A stretch of DNA of 64,000 bases from Prostheceraeus crozeri (GCA_907163375.1 CAJQUW010007819.1:620001-684000); one strand, 5' to 3'. Shown: positions 37,382-50,722, counted from the first letter of the stretch. The notes: generated by a model not told the origin, from the letters alone. Program-made: numbers and translations.

Positions 37382-40300
37382 CTTTAGAAATTTAAAAATT
37401 AGAAAATTTAAAAGGTAAAGTAGTTATTCCATCAGGTAAAATTTTTCTTTTATCATCAAATGGATCTAATGCTAATTTATGTTTCTCTTTTAAATACATT
37501 TTATGTTTCTTTTAATTAAGTCTATAATTACATGCTGTTTTTTTTTCATTATTAAATAATGCATTCTTATAATCTTGAAATGTTATTTGGTTAGCCACTG
37601 ATGCCTTTGAAATTCCTTCTTTATGTACCCTTCATTTCCTTCTAGTTCACCTTTTACTTTACATAAATCAGAAGGATGAATGATATCTTTTATTTTATTA
37701 ATTTCTTCATCAAGTGAAGAATTATACGGCATTGTTAATTCTAAGAAAACGGAATCCGTATCTGTAAAGTGTAATTTATAGTTTTCGCCATAAGCAGGTG
37801 CTAAATAATCATATATAAATCTATACATAAATAGTTTAGCTAATTCTAATATAGTGAATCCTATAAAATTAAACTTATCATGTTTTATAATGTTTCGTCT
37901 TAGATGCACTGCACATAGTTCATCACTAGATCTAGTAGTTCTTTTATATGTAGTTTTCCTTGTTAAATTTTGAAACCTATCTCTATCATAAACTATTTCA
38001 ATATTTTGTCAATTCCGCACATTTTCTAAAGTCTTACCATAAAATGCATTATTCATTAATTTAAAGAACACGTTTCCAAAATCATCTTTATTTCTTTTAG
38101 CTATATTACATTTTTCAATATTGAACTCTATATAATCTTTTAACCACCTAGGTTTTCTATACACTAGTTTCCGGTGAATTTTAAAAAGAATCATTCCATG
38201 ATCTAAATACCAATCTAGCATTCTTCCTTCAACAACATACTTTCCTTTATTACTTTGTGTTAACATAAGTTTTTTTGTTGGCCTCTATTTCTTAGGAATT
38301 AAAGATTTTTGATAATCTGAAAAATCTTCTATATATGGAATTTTGTTTTCGGGACAGAAAGGATAATATTTTGTTGCGCCTTTTATATAATCAGGGTATG
38401 CTAAATCAACTTCATATTTATAACCATAATTATTTTCACCATCTAATGTAGGTTCGTATTCAAGAATGGTACTCCATTCCATTTCACCTGTTGGTAATTC
38501 GTGTATCATGCAAGAAGAATATAAGCTATTTAAATCATAATATAACAAATAGTTTTCTCGCATGAATTCATCAACTGCTGCTTGACTCTCTTCATTTGAT
38601 ATAAGTCCTTCTATATTTTGATTAAACAATTTTATAAATTGATCTTTTTCTTCTGGATTTAAAATTTTTAAATAACAGTAATCATCAGGATTTCTTATTA
38701 TAAGATTTAACATATCTATTACCTAGAACAGATGAAACACCACCTCTAATTCAAGATTCAAAAAATAATAATTTATCATAAGAACTTTCTTTATAATATT
38801 TAAGTTCAACATTTGTATGTTTTAATCCTGCCAACCATATTAAACCTGGTGTACTATATGTATAACATGGATCTATTCCATAATATTCTATACACATATC
38901 ACGAAAGTTTTCAAAAAGATCAGCAAGGATTAACACATCTATCTGAAGATATTTCATTGTATAAACATACATTGTTCTACAATTTAACTCTTTCCAATTT
39001 TTTTTCCAGCTTCTGCATAATCTTCTTCAGATAGTTGTGATTGTTTTAATGTTGATTTAAATTTGTCACGTGAAGAAAGTTGATGTTCTTGCATTATTTC
39101 ATTTATTCTATCTATATCTCCAGTTAAATATTCGTAGGGAAAAATACTTTTTAAAGGTTTTAAATTATATTTATTTAATATTTTACATTGTTCAGGTTTC
39201 AAAGTTTTTCTCATGACCTCTAATTAATAAGGATTAAAAGATCTAAATGCATCTAATATTCTAATACAACCAAATTGCATTGAAAAATATTCTTCTTCTG
39301 TTTTACATAGTACGCTTGTTCTTAGTTGTTGTAATTTTTCAGATGAGAATAGATCTTTTATTATTAAATGGAAATCATATCAATTTAGTTATATCTAAAT
39401 TTATTAGCATTAAGATTACAAGAATTATGTGCTGCACCTTTATATAATCCATTTAGATGATCATGATCTTTTACTTTATAAGTTGTAAATTCTTTACCAC
39501 AGTAATAACAATTCTTTTTCATTATTAAATTGCACTAATTGTGCAGACGTTAATGGAAGCATTGGTTTATTTGTTTTAAGCAATTGTGAAAATAATTTTG
39601 TAATTCTTCTACTTTCCTTGTAAACATTTCTGAATTATCTTCACCATAGTATTGATAATATTCTGATCTAAATAATTCAGGATAATTTGAATGAATGTAC
39701 ATTCCCCAACATAATGATTTTTGTTCAAGCAAATGCTTACCAGAACTTTGTGTCATGTTAACATTATATGCTTCAAAATCACAATATATAATAAAGGGTA
39801 CTTTATTTGTGTAATACCATTTATTATATACTAAATAATCTTCTTTAGTAAAAGTATTTTTAACTGCTTCATTTTGTTGACAATTATCTAAATGTCTATT
39901 CATTTCTTCTTTAGTTCTAAAGCTCGTCATACATTGGAGACAGGAAAAATTAGCATTATCTGAAGTTTTTGTAAATGTAGAAATATCTTTACACAATATG
40001 TAATGACCTTGATAATATAGTATATTCGCTTGTGCTGGTTGCATTAACTGCTGCTTTAACATTTTTAACTTTTGTTGATATTCCTGTTGTAATATTTCTA
40101 ACTGTTCTTGATATTGTTCTTGATATTTTTTTGAAATTGTTCTTCATAATATTTTCGACATTGTTCTTCATATTGTTCACGATATTCCTTACTCAATATA
40201 TTTTTACTTATATTATATTCTTTTAGATTTTTTGGTGACAATATTTTTTATATTGTTGCAGATTTTTTGGATGGCATTCTAGTTCATTGAATTGAGAATT

Positions 40301-41857
40301 ACATTGTTGGTTGACTATGTATGATAATTTTGAATATTCTTCATCTTCAAAATTCCATTCGTCTTCAATATATTTGTGAAATAATATAGTTTCTTCTTGT
40401 TGATATTCTTGTAGATATTGATTATGTAACATTTGTAACTCTTGTTGATATTCTTGTTGATATTGTTTTTTTTATAGTTGCGGTAGCATCTCTAACTTAT
40501 GTCTATATTCTGATGATAGAGATGAATATTCTGTTTCATACTCATAGGGAAATCCACGTCCTTTATAATTATTATGATTAATCATTATTGGTGATAATTT
40601 TTTTATAATTTCATATTTTTCAGTACATATTACACTTCCTTTGTAAATAATATTATGATGCATGTAATTTCCTCTTTCATTGTATACTATTTCTGTTTGG
40701 CATAAACTTTTGTTATTCAAATAAAATTCTTTAAAGTTGTTATAAACAATGTTATTAACTTCAATATCTCCGGGATATAAGGGAGTAACATCACCAATAG
40801 AAACATAATTCACATTTAATTCAAAAACATTTACTTCTATTAGATTTTTATTCTTTTTATGAAACTTCATTAATTTATTATAATTATACGGACCTTCATC
40901 TAAGTCATCAGAGAGATAAAGTTCATTTATATATTCTTCTTTATCATAATGACTTAATCTTTCTTTGTGATATTTTGCAGGATGTAAATGTGCTATAACA
41001 CTCCACAAAAAACAGTATTTATCTTCATTCTGTATGTTGATTATTTGTGGAGAACTGAAAGGAAGGGGCATGTAACTACCACCAGTATTATTTTAATATT
41101 TGTCAATTACTATTTTCTTAGATAGTATTGCAATAAATCTCCAACCAGATTCACGCATCTTTTAATTTATTTATCATTGTTTCAAATATGGGTTGTATAT
41201 CATTTACATTATGAATTTCTTGTGTCTGTGTAAAATGTCCTTGCATTTTTTCTTCAGTCATTCCATCGGATCCAGTTTTTGTATAAAGTACTTCTATATT
41301 CATATAACATTTGAAAGATTTCTTAAATATATTATAGAAGTTTGTTAATACATCATAAAAAGTTTCATCGGCTTCATTATGTGAAACAGACTCATCAAAT
41401 AAATATTTTTATATCTGTTACAGCTTCGTCGGTCTTGTCAGTTTCGTCAGTTTAATTAAATAAATATCTTTTATCTGTATCGGGCGAAGTACTAGAACCT
41501 TCGGGCGAAGTACTAGAACCTTCGATTTCCCCAAAAAAATCTTCATTATTAAAAACTTTTTTATATTCCGAATGTGAATGATCATCAAATATTTTTTAAC
41601 TTTTATATCAGTAGGTAATGTATCTAGATAGTTTTTATAATTATTCAATTTTATTATATTTCCTTCATCAGCTCAATCTACATCAATCTCAATCTAATTT
41701 TGTAAATGCATTTTACTTTTTAAATGAGATTGATAACTTCTCTTTGTTTGTAACTGTCTTTTACATAAGACACAATAAAACTTGGTATTTTCCATTATTT
41801 GTTTTTTAAAGAAAAAATTTGTGTTTTAATTTTAGATATAGACATTCTAATATCAAA
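37382..41857 (-). pseudogene. Polinton copy 2 DNA polymerase B block of a different lineage, minus strand
   Basis: This block replaces the plus-strand polB of copy 1. On the minus strand, family B motifs are recognisable in order: PFIIYCDFEAYN (exonuclease I), YYDLNSLYSSCM (A), KLMNNAFYGKT (B), LHFTDTDSVF (C), and a terminal LDPFDDKRKILPDGI. Its N-terminal region has NEDKYCFLWSVIAHLHP, typical of the common animal Polinton polymerases, and a Cys/His finger-like small region lies further upstream near 41.7 kb. Motif forms differ clearly from those of copy 1 (NNAFYGKT against NSLYGKT). The right border still carries the last ~30 bases shared with the end of the copy 1 polB. Fossil part with many breaks. 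Confidence 0.8.
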
Positions 41858-41946
41858 TGATGACACGTGGGAATAATAATTTTTTTATTACATTTGAAAA
41901 CTTATTACATCTAAAAATTTCATTACATATGAAAATTTTATTACAT

Positions 41947-43500
41947 CTAATTTATAGAATATTTTGTCTCTAATCGTTTTTTTACAATTTCTAAAAGTTC
42001 AACATAATCAATATTCACATAATTAATTTCTTTCAAATAACGGATAGTATTTCTATATTTCCCGAAATTTAAATATAAGAAATGAATTACCATTTTATCA
42101 TGATGTGAAATACAATAATAGACCTCTTCATCACTGTCAACATACATTTCTTTTGTAACATTATTTTCATGTCTAGAATAATAATTAGGAAGACAATGAA
42201 ATATTTCACGTATAATATCACGTTCTTTAGTTATTTTACTTTCTTTATCATATAAAGTCTTAAAAGATAATTTAAATTTATTTTCACTAACTATTGATTC
42301 TTCATCAACATCATAAATTACACTTTTTGGTATAGGATGCCATTCCCTGATAGGAATATTTAATTCCAAATTATATTTATTATCTGATAATAATATAATA
42401 GAGAAAAATATTGGTCTTTGATCTCTATTGGAAAATTTAATAACACCACCATAATCTGAATTATTTTTAGTTTTTATTAAAGATCATAAAATTTTAAATT
42501 GATTAGATGTAAATCCTAATTTAAATTTTTATAGACCCAACACATAGTTGTCTAATAGTATCTTCAACTATTCCATTATTATTATTTTCAATTGTTAAAA
42601 ATTGAAATTTAGATAAATTTTGATTATGTGTGGTATCAATATCATGTTGAGATATAGATTTTTCTTCACTTAGATTTTTATAATTAGTAGTATTTTTATT
42701 ATTTATTTGTTTTAGTGTATTAGAATCATTATTATCATCACTATTATCGTCATTATTATCAGATTCTTCAATATGATTCATAGGATTATTTTGATTATGA
42801 TTATGATCATGATTATGATTATGGTCATTGTTAAAGTATAAGGTGTTGTCCACATATAAAATTTTTCTTGTTGTGCTAAACCATTTATATATGATTTTAA
42901 CAAATTAATGTTCAAATTAGAATAGAATCCAACATATGTATCATTATCATATCTTTGGGGCATTTCCACCATTTCTCTTTTATAAACAGTATCTCTATAA
43001 TATACTTGACATAATAATTCATCATTATGTTTTTTACTTTCAATATGAATATTATATTGATTTAATTTGTCTACAAATAATCTAATTTTAGATATTGAGA
43101 AAGATTTTAATTTTTTTACTAATTCTCTAATGTTGATATAATTGATAATTTTAGTTTCAATCCAATCAGTATTACTAATTGGTAAAACCGCTCTAATAAA
43201 CCCATATACACCATTATACCCTATGATAACCATATTTTCTTTATTCAGTTCTACATATGCAACATCATTATATTTACTTACAATATCCATAAATTTTTAA
43301 ATGGCTCACCTGGAAATATACAATAATATGTTTCAATGTTAGGTAAACCTTTAGTCTGTTCTTTAAATATTTCAGCTTGTAATTCAAACAAAAGATTAAC
43401 ATCTATACATGGATTATTATTATTATCAAAACATTTATTTTCAAATCCCGATGATCTCGGCGAATAAGAAGAACAGGATGATACAGACGAATATAATTTT
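41947..43500 (-). pseudogene. Polinton copy 2 clamp-like minus-strand gene part
   Basis: Relative of the copy 1 gene at 19459-20793 over both conserved blocks, with a differently composed Asn/Asp linker. It extends at its C-terminus with a segment (about 41950-42230) not seen in copy 1. Fossil part. Confidence 0.75.
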
Positions 43501-43624
43501 TCTAAATTTCCTTTTTTCGATTTTTTTCTTCAATATATTTTTTTGACTTAGGATTCATAATTTGGCACATTTGACTCATTTCCATTTTTTATTTTTATTA
43601 GAAAAAAATTATTTTTTTATTGTT

Positions 43625-44484
43625 TATGTTGGTGGAGGTGCATATATCCCGAATAATCGTGAATCAGAAATAGAAATAGAAAATTGTATCATGAAAACTG
43701 GAGACGTTTTATCTGACCCATTACATCTTTCTATTCTTCCACAACAAAATACAGAGTTAACGAATAAACAATATGTTGATACACAAATCAATGACTTAAA
43801 AGAAAAATATATAAATGATGTTTTGGTTCCACTGATGAATGAATTAAAGTTGCTTAAACCTAATGACAGATCATTAAACGAAAAATTATTAAAACTTGAT
43901 AAAAAGTATAGAGAGCTAGAAGTAAATATAGCAAACTTTTTAAAAAAAATTCAGAACAATCAAAAATTTTAATATTACTTTCCATAAAGTTAAAATCTGC
44001 TGTCATTAAAAATAAACATCAGATACAACTATTGAAAGAACAATTAGAAAATGAATTAGAAAAACTTCCAAAAAAATTTTAAAAAATTTAAATAAGTCAC
44101 AGGCTACATTCCAAAAAAGTGTTGATGAATTAAGTTCTAAAATTACTGAACAAATGAAAGAGTTGAATGGAATACTAAATAAAGTAAACTAACTAAATCA
44201 AAAAGTTGATGAAATGAAAACTCTTAAAATCAATTTAAAAAAATAATTAAAGAAAATTATAAAGAAAATAAAGAACAATTAGATGCTGTTTAAATTAGTT
44301 AGATATTCTTAAACTTCAATTGAATGCAGTTAAAACGGCGTTGAAGATGAATCAGGAGAAAATGCAAGTTAATAGAAAAGAAATTAAAATACATCACACG
44401 CTGCTTGACGCAATAGATAAAGTGCAACAGAAAATTAATAAAGTTATCACGCGGTTGTTGTCCATTCACACACGTAAATGTTAA
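43625..44484 (+). pseudogene. Polinton copy 2 fibre-like part
   Basis: Contains the same tail-fibre-like module (MKTGDVLS..LHLSILPQ...NKQYVD) and coiled-coil stalk as copy 1. Fossil part. Confidence 0.7.
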
Positions 44485-44523
44485 CGTAAATATTTTTCAC
44501 AAAAGTCAAATTTAATCTTAAAA

Positions 44524-45000
44524 ATGCTTATAATTTATAAACACAATCTTAAAAATTTTGCATCAAATAAAAAAATTGCCCATGAACGATCTATGAAATC
44601 TGTTTACCATTATAACAATGTAGAAACTATTCAAAAAGAAGGAGCTGGTATATTTTCTGGCATCAGTGATAATATAGGAAGTATCGTTAATGTTATTAAA
44701 AATAATAAAGATTTGATTACATCTGTTGCAAAAGGGGCAGCTGCTATAGGTAGTACAGCTAGTGCAATATCAAATGCTGTTAAGTCTCAAACCGAATTAA
44801 AACAACTAGAAACTATTCGTAAACTTAAGAATGATTCTGAAGAACTAAAACAATTTAAAAAACTCTCAGAGGAAACAAAAAACAAAATTGCTAACATAGC
44901 AGCAGCAGGCGAAGCCCCGAGGAACGAAGCTCCGTCTGATAGTAACCATGATGAAAAAACAATTGAAGAAATAAGAGGTAATGGTTTAGCAAAATTCTAA
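44524..45000 (+). pseudogene. Polinton copy 2 amphipathic small protein part
   Basis: Relative of 21820-22368 with the same Gly/Ala amphipathic region and a C-terminal IRGNGLAKF. It is open over 158 codons and shorter because it lacks two GC-rich mini-inserts of copy 1. Confidence 0.75.
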
Positions 45001-45073
45001 AATATATTCTAAAAAGGAATCCTAAGAAAATTACTTTTAGAAAAAACAAAAAGTCAAATTATTTTTCAGAAAA

Positions 45074-46408
45074 ATGTCTTCCCTGATTGAAAGTAAATTT
45101 AGATTAGATGATCCTCCGTTCGTCAGTTATAATCAAAAAAAGAATGACTATATAAGAATTGCCATGAATTCCGGATCTTCTAGTAGAGTAAATACTGGAA
45201 GTGATTTAACTTTTGAAGTTGATAATCAGCAGAAATATTCATATTTGCCTGATTCCTTTTTACACTGTGAATATTCTTTATGTAGTGATGCCAATTTTAC
45301 AACACCATTACCAGATACCGATAATATTGCATTAGAGAATAATTTCTTTCCAAGATTATTTACAAAAATGCGTTTAGATGTTGCAACTCAAAATATAGAA
45401 ACAATAAGTGATTCTCCAGGCGTAATTGATACAATGCTTAGATTTGTAACAATTGGTGAAAATAATATAAAGCATGAAATCGAAGGTTGGTTTCCTGATA
45501 CTAATGATGGTATAATTGCTGATGATTTAACTCACGCTGGAACAGATGCAGTAGGAATTGCGAAAGATGTAGAAAATATTGCAAATCATTTAAGTAAAAC
45601 AAATAATACTGCATATAAAGAAAGACGTGTTTATAACAAGAAAAGTAAACAGACAGTAAATTGGTCCCTGTCTCCATTATTCAGATATTTAGATTATGAC
45701 AAAATATCATATCAATTAAAATTTAAGTTAATAATTCATCGTACAGCAAATAATGAATTAATCTTTTTTGGTAAGACTGGAAAAAAAGCATATTTAAAAA
45801 TTGATAGACTTGAATGGTGGATTAAGCATATTACTCCTAGTTTAGAGATTGAAACAGCTATTGCAAAAAGATTAAATACTAACAAACCAATTCCAGTAAA
45901 TTTTCTAAAGCGGACTGCTAGTTCAGTAACTTTTTCCGAACAAAGATTTAACTGGCATTTTACTAGAACTGCGAATACTCCAAGATATTTACTACTAACT
46001 TTTCAAAGAAATGATGCTCCAAGTTTTGATAAGAACAACAATCTTTTCCATATTAATACAATTCGAAGTTTACAAGTTGCTTTAAATCAAACCCGATATC
46101 CAATTGATCCAGTAAGATTCGATGATAACAATAATCAATTTATGGAAGGATATGATGCTTATAGAAATCTCTGTATAGAATTTGGAGTTGAACCACAATT
46201 AACTCCTGGAGATTGGAGACATTTATATCCTGTTATCTGTTTCGATTTAAGTGCACAATCTGAAGATATTGTTAAAAATGGTTGTGATGTAACAATTAAT
46301 ATTGAAAAGAAAGATTCCACAACTTCATTAATGGCTTATGGTTTACTGCTAGAAGATGTAAAATATTCTATTGAAATTCTTAATGGAAAGATGGTTAGGA
46401 TAGACTAG
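45074..46408 (+). pseudogene. Polinton copy 2 major capsid protein part, still open
   Basis: Same length (444 residues) and highly similar to the copy 1 capsid along its whole length. In a broken element its open state suggests either chance or stronger past selection on this gene. Confidence 0.85.
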
Positions 46409-46502
46409 TAACCTGAGGACCTTTGGTCCGATCGGCTAGAGCCTCTGAAAAAGTTCTATAGGTTAATTAAAATTTTTGGTAACTTAAAATTTTTTATTAA
46501 AA

Positions 46503-46979
46503 ATGTCGCAAGCGTAAAGTAATAATAAAACTGTTGAATTAAAAGTACGCAACATTGTTGACAAAAATACACCTAAAACTATTACTGTGGATAAAAAGAA
46601 ATATTACATAAGTAAACCAATGATAGAGAATATTAAATTACAAGAACAAAAGAATGGTGGAATTCTCCCATTAATTCCTCTAATAATAGGTGGCATAGCA
46701 GCAGGAAGTGTTGCAGGGTGGACAGCTGGTATTGCCCAGCTAGTAAATGAAAATAAATCAGAGAAGGCAGCATTAGAAGAACAAAAACGTCATAATAGAG
46801 AGTTAGAGAAAGTTGCTAGGGGTGAGGGAGTAGTAGATAATTTTATTAGTAAATTAAATTTAGTTGATGAAGGAAAACGAGTTCTTAAAAATATTCTCCA
46901 CAATGTTGACGACTTGATAGAAATAAAAGAAACTAAAGATGGTTCTGGAATATGTCTAAGTCCTAGTATGATTAGGTAA
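46503..46979 (+). pseudogene. Polinton copy 2 core/pX-like part
   Basis: Relative of 24024-24509 with NGGILPLIPLIIGG and the C-terminal GSGICLSPSM. Fossil part. Confidence 0.75.
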
Positions 46980-46999
46980 AATATTTTTTTATCTTTAAA

Positions 47000-48291
47000 A
47001 TGTATTCCACAAATTCTACAAATTGCATAAATCCCGAAAATTTAATTAAATTAAAAGTTTCAAATCTAGATTTATTAAATAATCTCTATGATCACCGTTA
47101 TAAAGAAGGAGACATACAGAAAGCATTAGAAAAGTTTCCTGGATTCATTTGGAGTAAATATTCGAAAGAAAAACATTTACCTGGTCATAATTTTACGGGC
47201 CCCGGTACAAGATTAGATTTAAGATTAAACGATGATAATACACCTAGAGAAAATAGTAAACGAATAAAGAGAGTAGATGCAGCTGCTTATAGACATGATT
47301 TAGCTTATCGAAATCATGACCTAAAATTTCGTCAAGAAGCAGATAAGAAAATGATTTAAGAATTAGATAATATTCAAAATCCAACATTTAGAGAAAGAAT
47401 TGAGAGAATGTTTGTTAAAAAACTTTACAAACTAAAATATTGTTCGGCCAGGGTTTAGAGAATAGTGAAACTTATGCCTCCGAAATTCACAAGGAATATA
47501 GAAAGCCGAAATATCTATTGAAAGTAAAAGTATTTAAAAAAGATGATATTTGGAGTGCTGATCTTATTCATATGCCGAATGAAAGAGATTACAAATTCAC
47601 ATTGACCGTTATAGATTTATATACACGATGCGCTTGGGTGAAGCCTTTAAAAAACAAAAGTGGTCTGTCAGTTAAATATGCGTTTGAAGAAATCTTTAAA
47701 GAAAGTAATAGAAAGCCAAAAAATTGTTTGTTGACAAAGGATCTGAGTTTTATGACAGAGATGTTAAGCCATTATTTGATTTAGTTTATTCCACAGAAAA
47801 TGCTGGCAAAGCTGTAGTACTAGAGAGGTTTAATAGGACGTTAAAAATAAAATATTCAAGAAATTTACAGAGCAAGGAAATCAGAAATGCTTGAAGATAC
47901 TACCAGGAATTCTGAGGATTATAACAATAAGATTCATTCAGGTATTGAGGAAACTCCAAAGAAGGCTTCTGATGATCCTGATTTAATACGAAAGAAAATA
48001 TTCGAAAATAATTATTCGAATGAGAGTAATCCGAATTTACGGAAACGTAAGCCGAAATTCAAGATTGGAGATAGAGTTAGAATATTTAAATATAAAAACA
48101 AATTTGAAAAAGGTTTTGTAGGCTATTGGAATAAGGAGATATTTGAAGTTTCTAAAATAAATCAAACTTATCCGATTACTTATGAAATTAGAGATTCAGA
48201 TGATCAGGAAATCACTGGCAGATTTTATGAAAACGAATTACAAATAACCGTGCTTTTACCTTTAGGTAGCGCTTTAGCTAGCTTCGTTTGA
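47000..48291 (+). pseudogene. Polinton copy 2 PLA2-integrase part
   Basis: Same PLA2-like then integrase order and spacing as copy 1, so the fusion predates the separation of the copies. Fossil part with several breaks. Confidence 0.8.
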
Positions 48292-48339
48292 ACTTTAATT
48301 ACAGTAATTGGAACTAACGTTTCGAGAATTAAATTCCCT

Positions 48340-48753
48340 TATTCAATTCTAACATAATATCTAGAAATGGTACTCCTTTATGTTATTTATACAAAACATA
48401 TAAACATAATTGACCACAATAAATAGTTCCTGGTGTTTGAATTTGAAACGTATTGTATGTTCCATTGCCAAGTATTTCTCTTACTTCATTTGTAGGTGGA
48501 AGTCCATAAGAGTCAAAATAGTAATTATCTCCATTTTTATTAGACATACCTGCAACCAATGTACTCCTTTTTGATCTGACGTGTGGAGATTTGTTACGAA
48601 ATTTACTTCAGGTTTATCTTTTATCAATAGTAATTCATTTCTCATCAATATGTGAAAATTCTTTATTCTCAATTGATTAGCAATTTTCTTTAGATCAAAA
48701 TTCGTAGTTGTTTGTTTACCGTATTGTTTTAAGAACTCAGTCATGTTAATCAT
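48340..48753 (-). pseudogene. Polinton copy 2 adenain-like protease part
   Basis: Relative of 25958-26419 in the same convergent position. Fossil part. Confidence 0.75.
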
Positions 48754-49529
48754 TTTAAATGGAATAAAATTTATTTCAGAAATTTCTCAAAAGAATTGGC
48801 GTGTAGCAGCTGCTAAAATTGTGACAGCTGATAGGGGTGAGGCAAATCACAGACAATAGCGCATAATGCGGGTTGTGAAATCTCCTTCACATTATAAGAA
48901 CAAAAGAACAAATACCATCTAAACACAATAGACATATGAGAGAGAGAGAGAAGATAAATGAATGAATGAATGAATGTGCATTTCTATTCATTTTGGTTTC
49001 CATAACAATCACTAATGTGTCATTATTTTGAATGGAAAAATACTCCGACTGTCGAACCATGTCGGCACTTGTATCGACAGCGATGTCGACAAACATTGAC
49101 ACATTTTGTGGCTACAAAACTGGTTCTGGTTCTGGTGTAAATTTCCATTAGCGTTCAAGGTCATTCTATTAAATGCATACGGGAATTCTTCTCATTGAAG
49201 ACAAACAATTGTTTTAAAGAATGCATGTCATTCTGAATACAATATTCCTGTAACAGACAGGATCGAGAGAGAGAGAGAGAGAAAGAAGTCACGCTGCTCC
49301 GTAAAAGTTTAATTGAGTTGTCCAACCAAACCATGTCATGGCATGATATACATATCATATAACACGGAACAACAAAGACAATGAATGGACATCAGATCAC
49401 TCAGTCAATTAGCCGCATCACGAGAACAATTGTCAAGTGCGATTGTCAGTTATGTCGATGAGTAAGAAGGAAAAGAGATCTCATCACGAACAATTCCAAT
49501 TCCTGGTATTGTGATTCCTTATCTTTCAT
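48754..49529. other. Polinton copy 2 right spacer without accessory gene
   Basis: No counterpart of the copy 1 accessory gene, leader or 121-bp array. It holds GA-rich (about 48941-48953, 49265-49283) and AATG-type (48958-48975) simple repeats. From 49446 a minus-strand partial gene A start begins, as part of the terminal repeat. Confidence 0.6.
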
Positions 49530-49987
49530 ATACCTAACTCTATCTTTGTGCTTTTCTTTATCCATTTCACTTGTTTTTAATTGTGATAACGAAGGATATA
49601 TTCTAGAAGTTTCTTCCATTTTTGAGGTTTCTTCCACTTTTGAGGTCTCCATTTTTTAATAAATATTTTGATATTTTTTGGTCTATGTGAAAAGACTACG
49701 TAAATTTTTGGACTGCGTGAAATTTTGAGACAACTTAAATTTTCGAAACCTCTTTTCAGTATATGAAAAAATCCCAACGAGCTTAAAACTGTTTTTTGAT
49801 TTTATCCTTAAAATTATATTTATTTATAAAACTCTTTTTCAGTGTATGAAATATTTCCAATACTCATTCTGGAGGTATCTTATTTTTTTAGTTGACCTGA
49901 ATCGGTCATATATTCATTTTTTTGCATTTTTGGGTAACTTTTTTTCTTATTTTTTGCTTGTCCTAGAACGGTCTTATATACATTACT
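49530..49987. repeat. Polinton copy 2 right terminal inverted repeat
   Basis: Reverse complement of the left repeat, ending CTTATATACATTACT at 49987, with more differences between the two repeats than in copy 1, in line with greater age. Confidence 0.8.
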
Positions 49988-50500
49988 AACCGCACTATCC
50001 TTCGCATCCTGGCAGCGATATACTGCCACAGCCTCCTCAGCCGCCGCATTGATAATGGTGGCTTGCTGCAGCGGTGAGGTAATAGTGATGTTTAAGGCAG
50101 CAGGTTTGCCTCGGGACCAGTTAGAGATGGTGATGTCTCCAGGGTGGCGTTGGGAATTGGGGATGAAATGGCCAGTCTCAAGGGTGGTGGAGAAAGCAGA
50201 GGCTTCGGCAATGTGGAATAAGGTATCCCGGATCGCATTGTGCTGGCCAATCCTGTCGCCACCGGAACCACAGACGACACTATGACTACCCCAAACGTCA
50301 AGACGGGCACAATTGCAAACAGGACAAGTTCAAGGGACACCGTAGATTTGCAGGCCAAGAGACAAACGAAGAAGGACACGAAACTCCCATGGGGGATGGC
50401 TAAGCCCATCGGTATGGCACGAAGCCACACTCCGGAGTGGTCAGGGAGATTAGACGAGCTTTGTCGCGGATGGAGGCTGTTTCCATAAGTTCCTTGCGTT
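49988..50500 (-). pseudogene. Retroelement piece upstream of the Polinton copy 2 insertion
   Basis: On the minus strand: HNAIRDTLFHIAEASAFS, GDITISNWSRGKPAALNIT and PLQQATIINAAAEEAVAVYR, which is the conserved region that precedes the tail found at 33540-33784 in the same protein family. Polinton copy 2 lies exactly between the two pieces. Further upstream parts of the protein are not recognisable. Confidence 0.55.
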
Positions 50501-50722
50501 GTTTCGTATGGATTGGGATGGTAAAGCGATGTTAAAGCTCTGGAAGGTCAGCAGTGAGGATATCTTTGGCATTAGCACAACCATTAGTCTTTAAGCTTTC
50601 CACAGCATTCACAAGCCTCGGCACAATAGCACCCACGTCACCCTTGAGGTAATCAATTCAATTGAGAAGAATCTCTGAGTTTTGGCCATAAAGGATTATT
50701 TATATAAATAAGAAATAGAAAA

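Larger units (their letters stand above)
33785..49987 (+). mobile_element. Polinton/Maverick copy 2, old and broken, with exchanged polymerase block
   Basis: A 16.2-kb relative of copy 1. Ends are AGTAATGTATATAAGACCG (33785) and its reverse complement ending at 49987. The flanking hexamers AGCCTC and AACCGC agree at four of six positions, consistent with a decayed target duplication. Gene order matches copy 1 for gene A, gene B, penton, ATPase, minus-strand clamp-like gene, fibre, amphipathic protein, capsid, core, PLA2-integrase and protease. The accessory gene and the small gene before polB are absent. It is a fossil with roughly two dozen breaks; the capsid gene is still open. It interrupts a retroelement gene. 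Confidence 0.9.

Noticed and set aside
37382-41857. Possibility that the minus-strand polymerase is a whole separate Polinton inserted into copy 2
   Set aside because: No second capsid, integrase, terminal repeats or 6-bp duplication are seen at the borders, and the plus-strand polB of copy 1 type is gone apart from its last bases; replacement fits better than nested insertion.
48941-49283. GA and AATG runs in copy 2 right spacer as regulatory elements
   Set aside because: Simple repeats with no supporting context.
50092-50430. 112-codon minus-strand frame with hydrophobic stretches, could look like a membrane protein
   Set aside because: The retroelement reading frame (HNAIRDTLFHIAEAS..., WSRGKPAALN) lies in another frame of the same strand and is clearly the real one.
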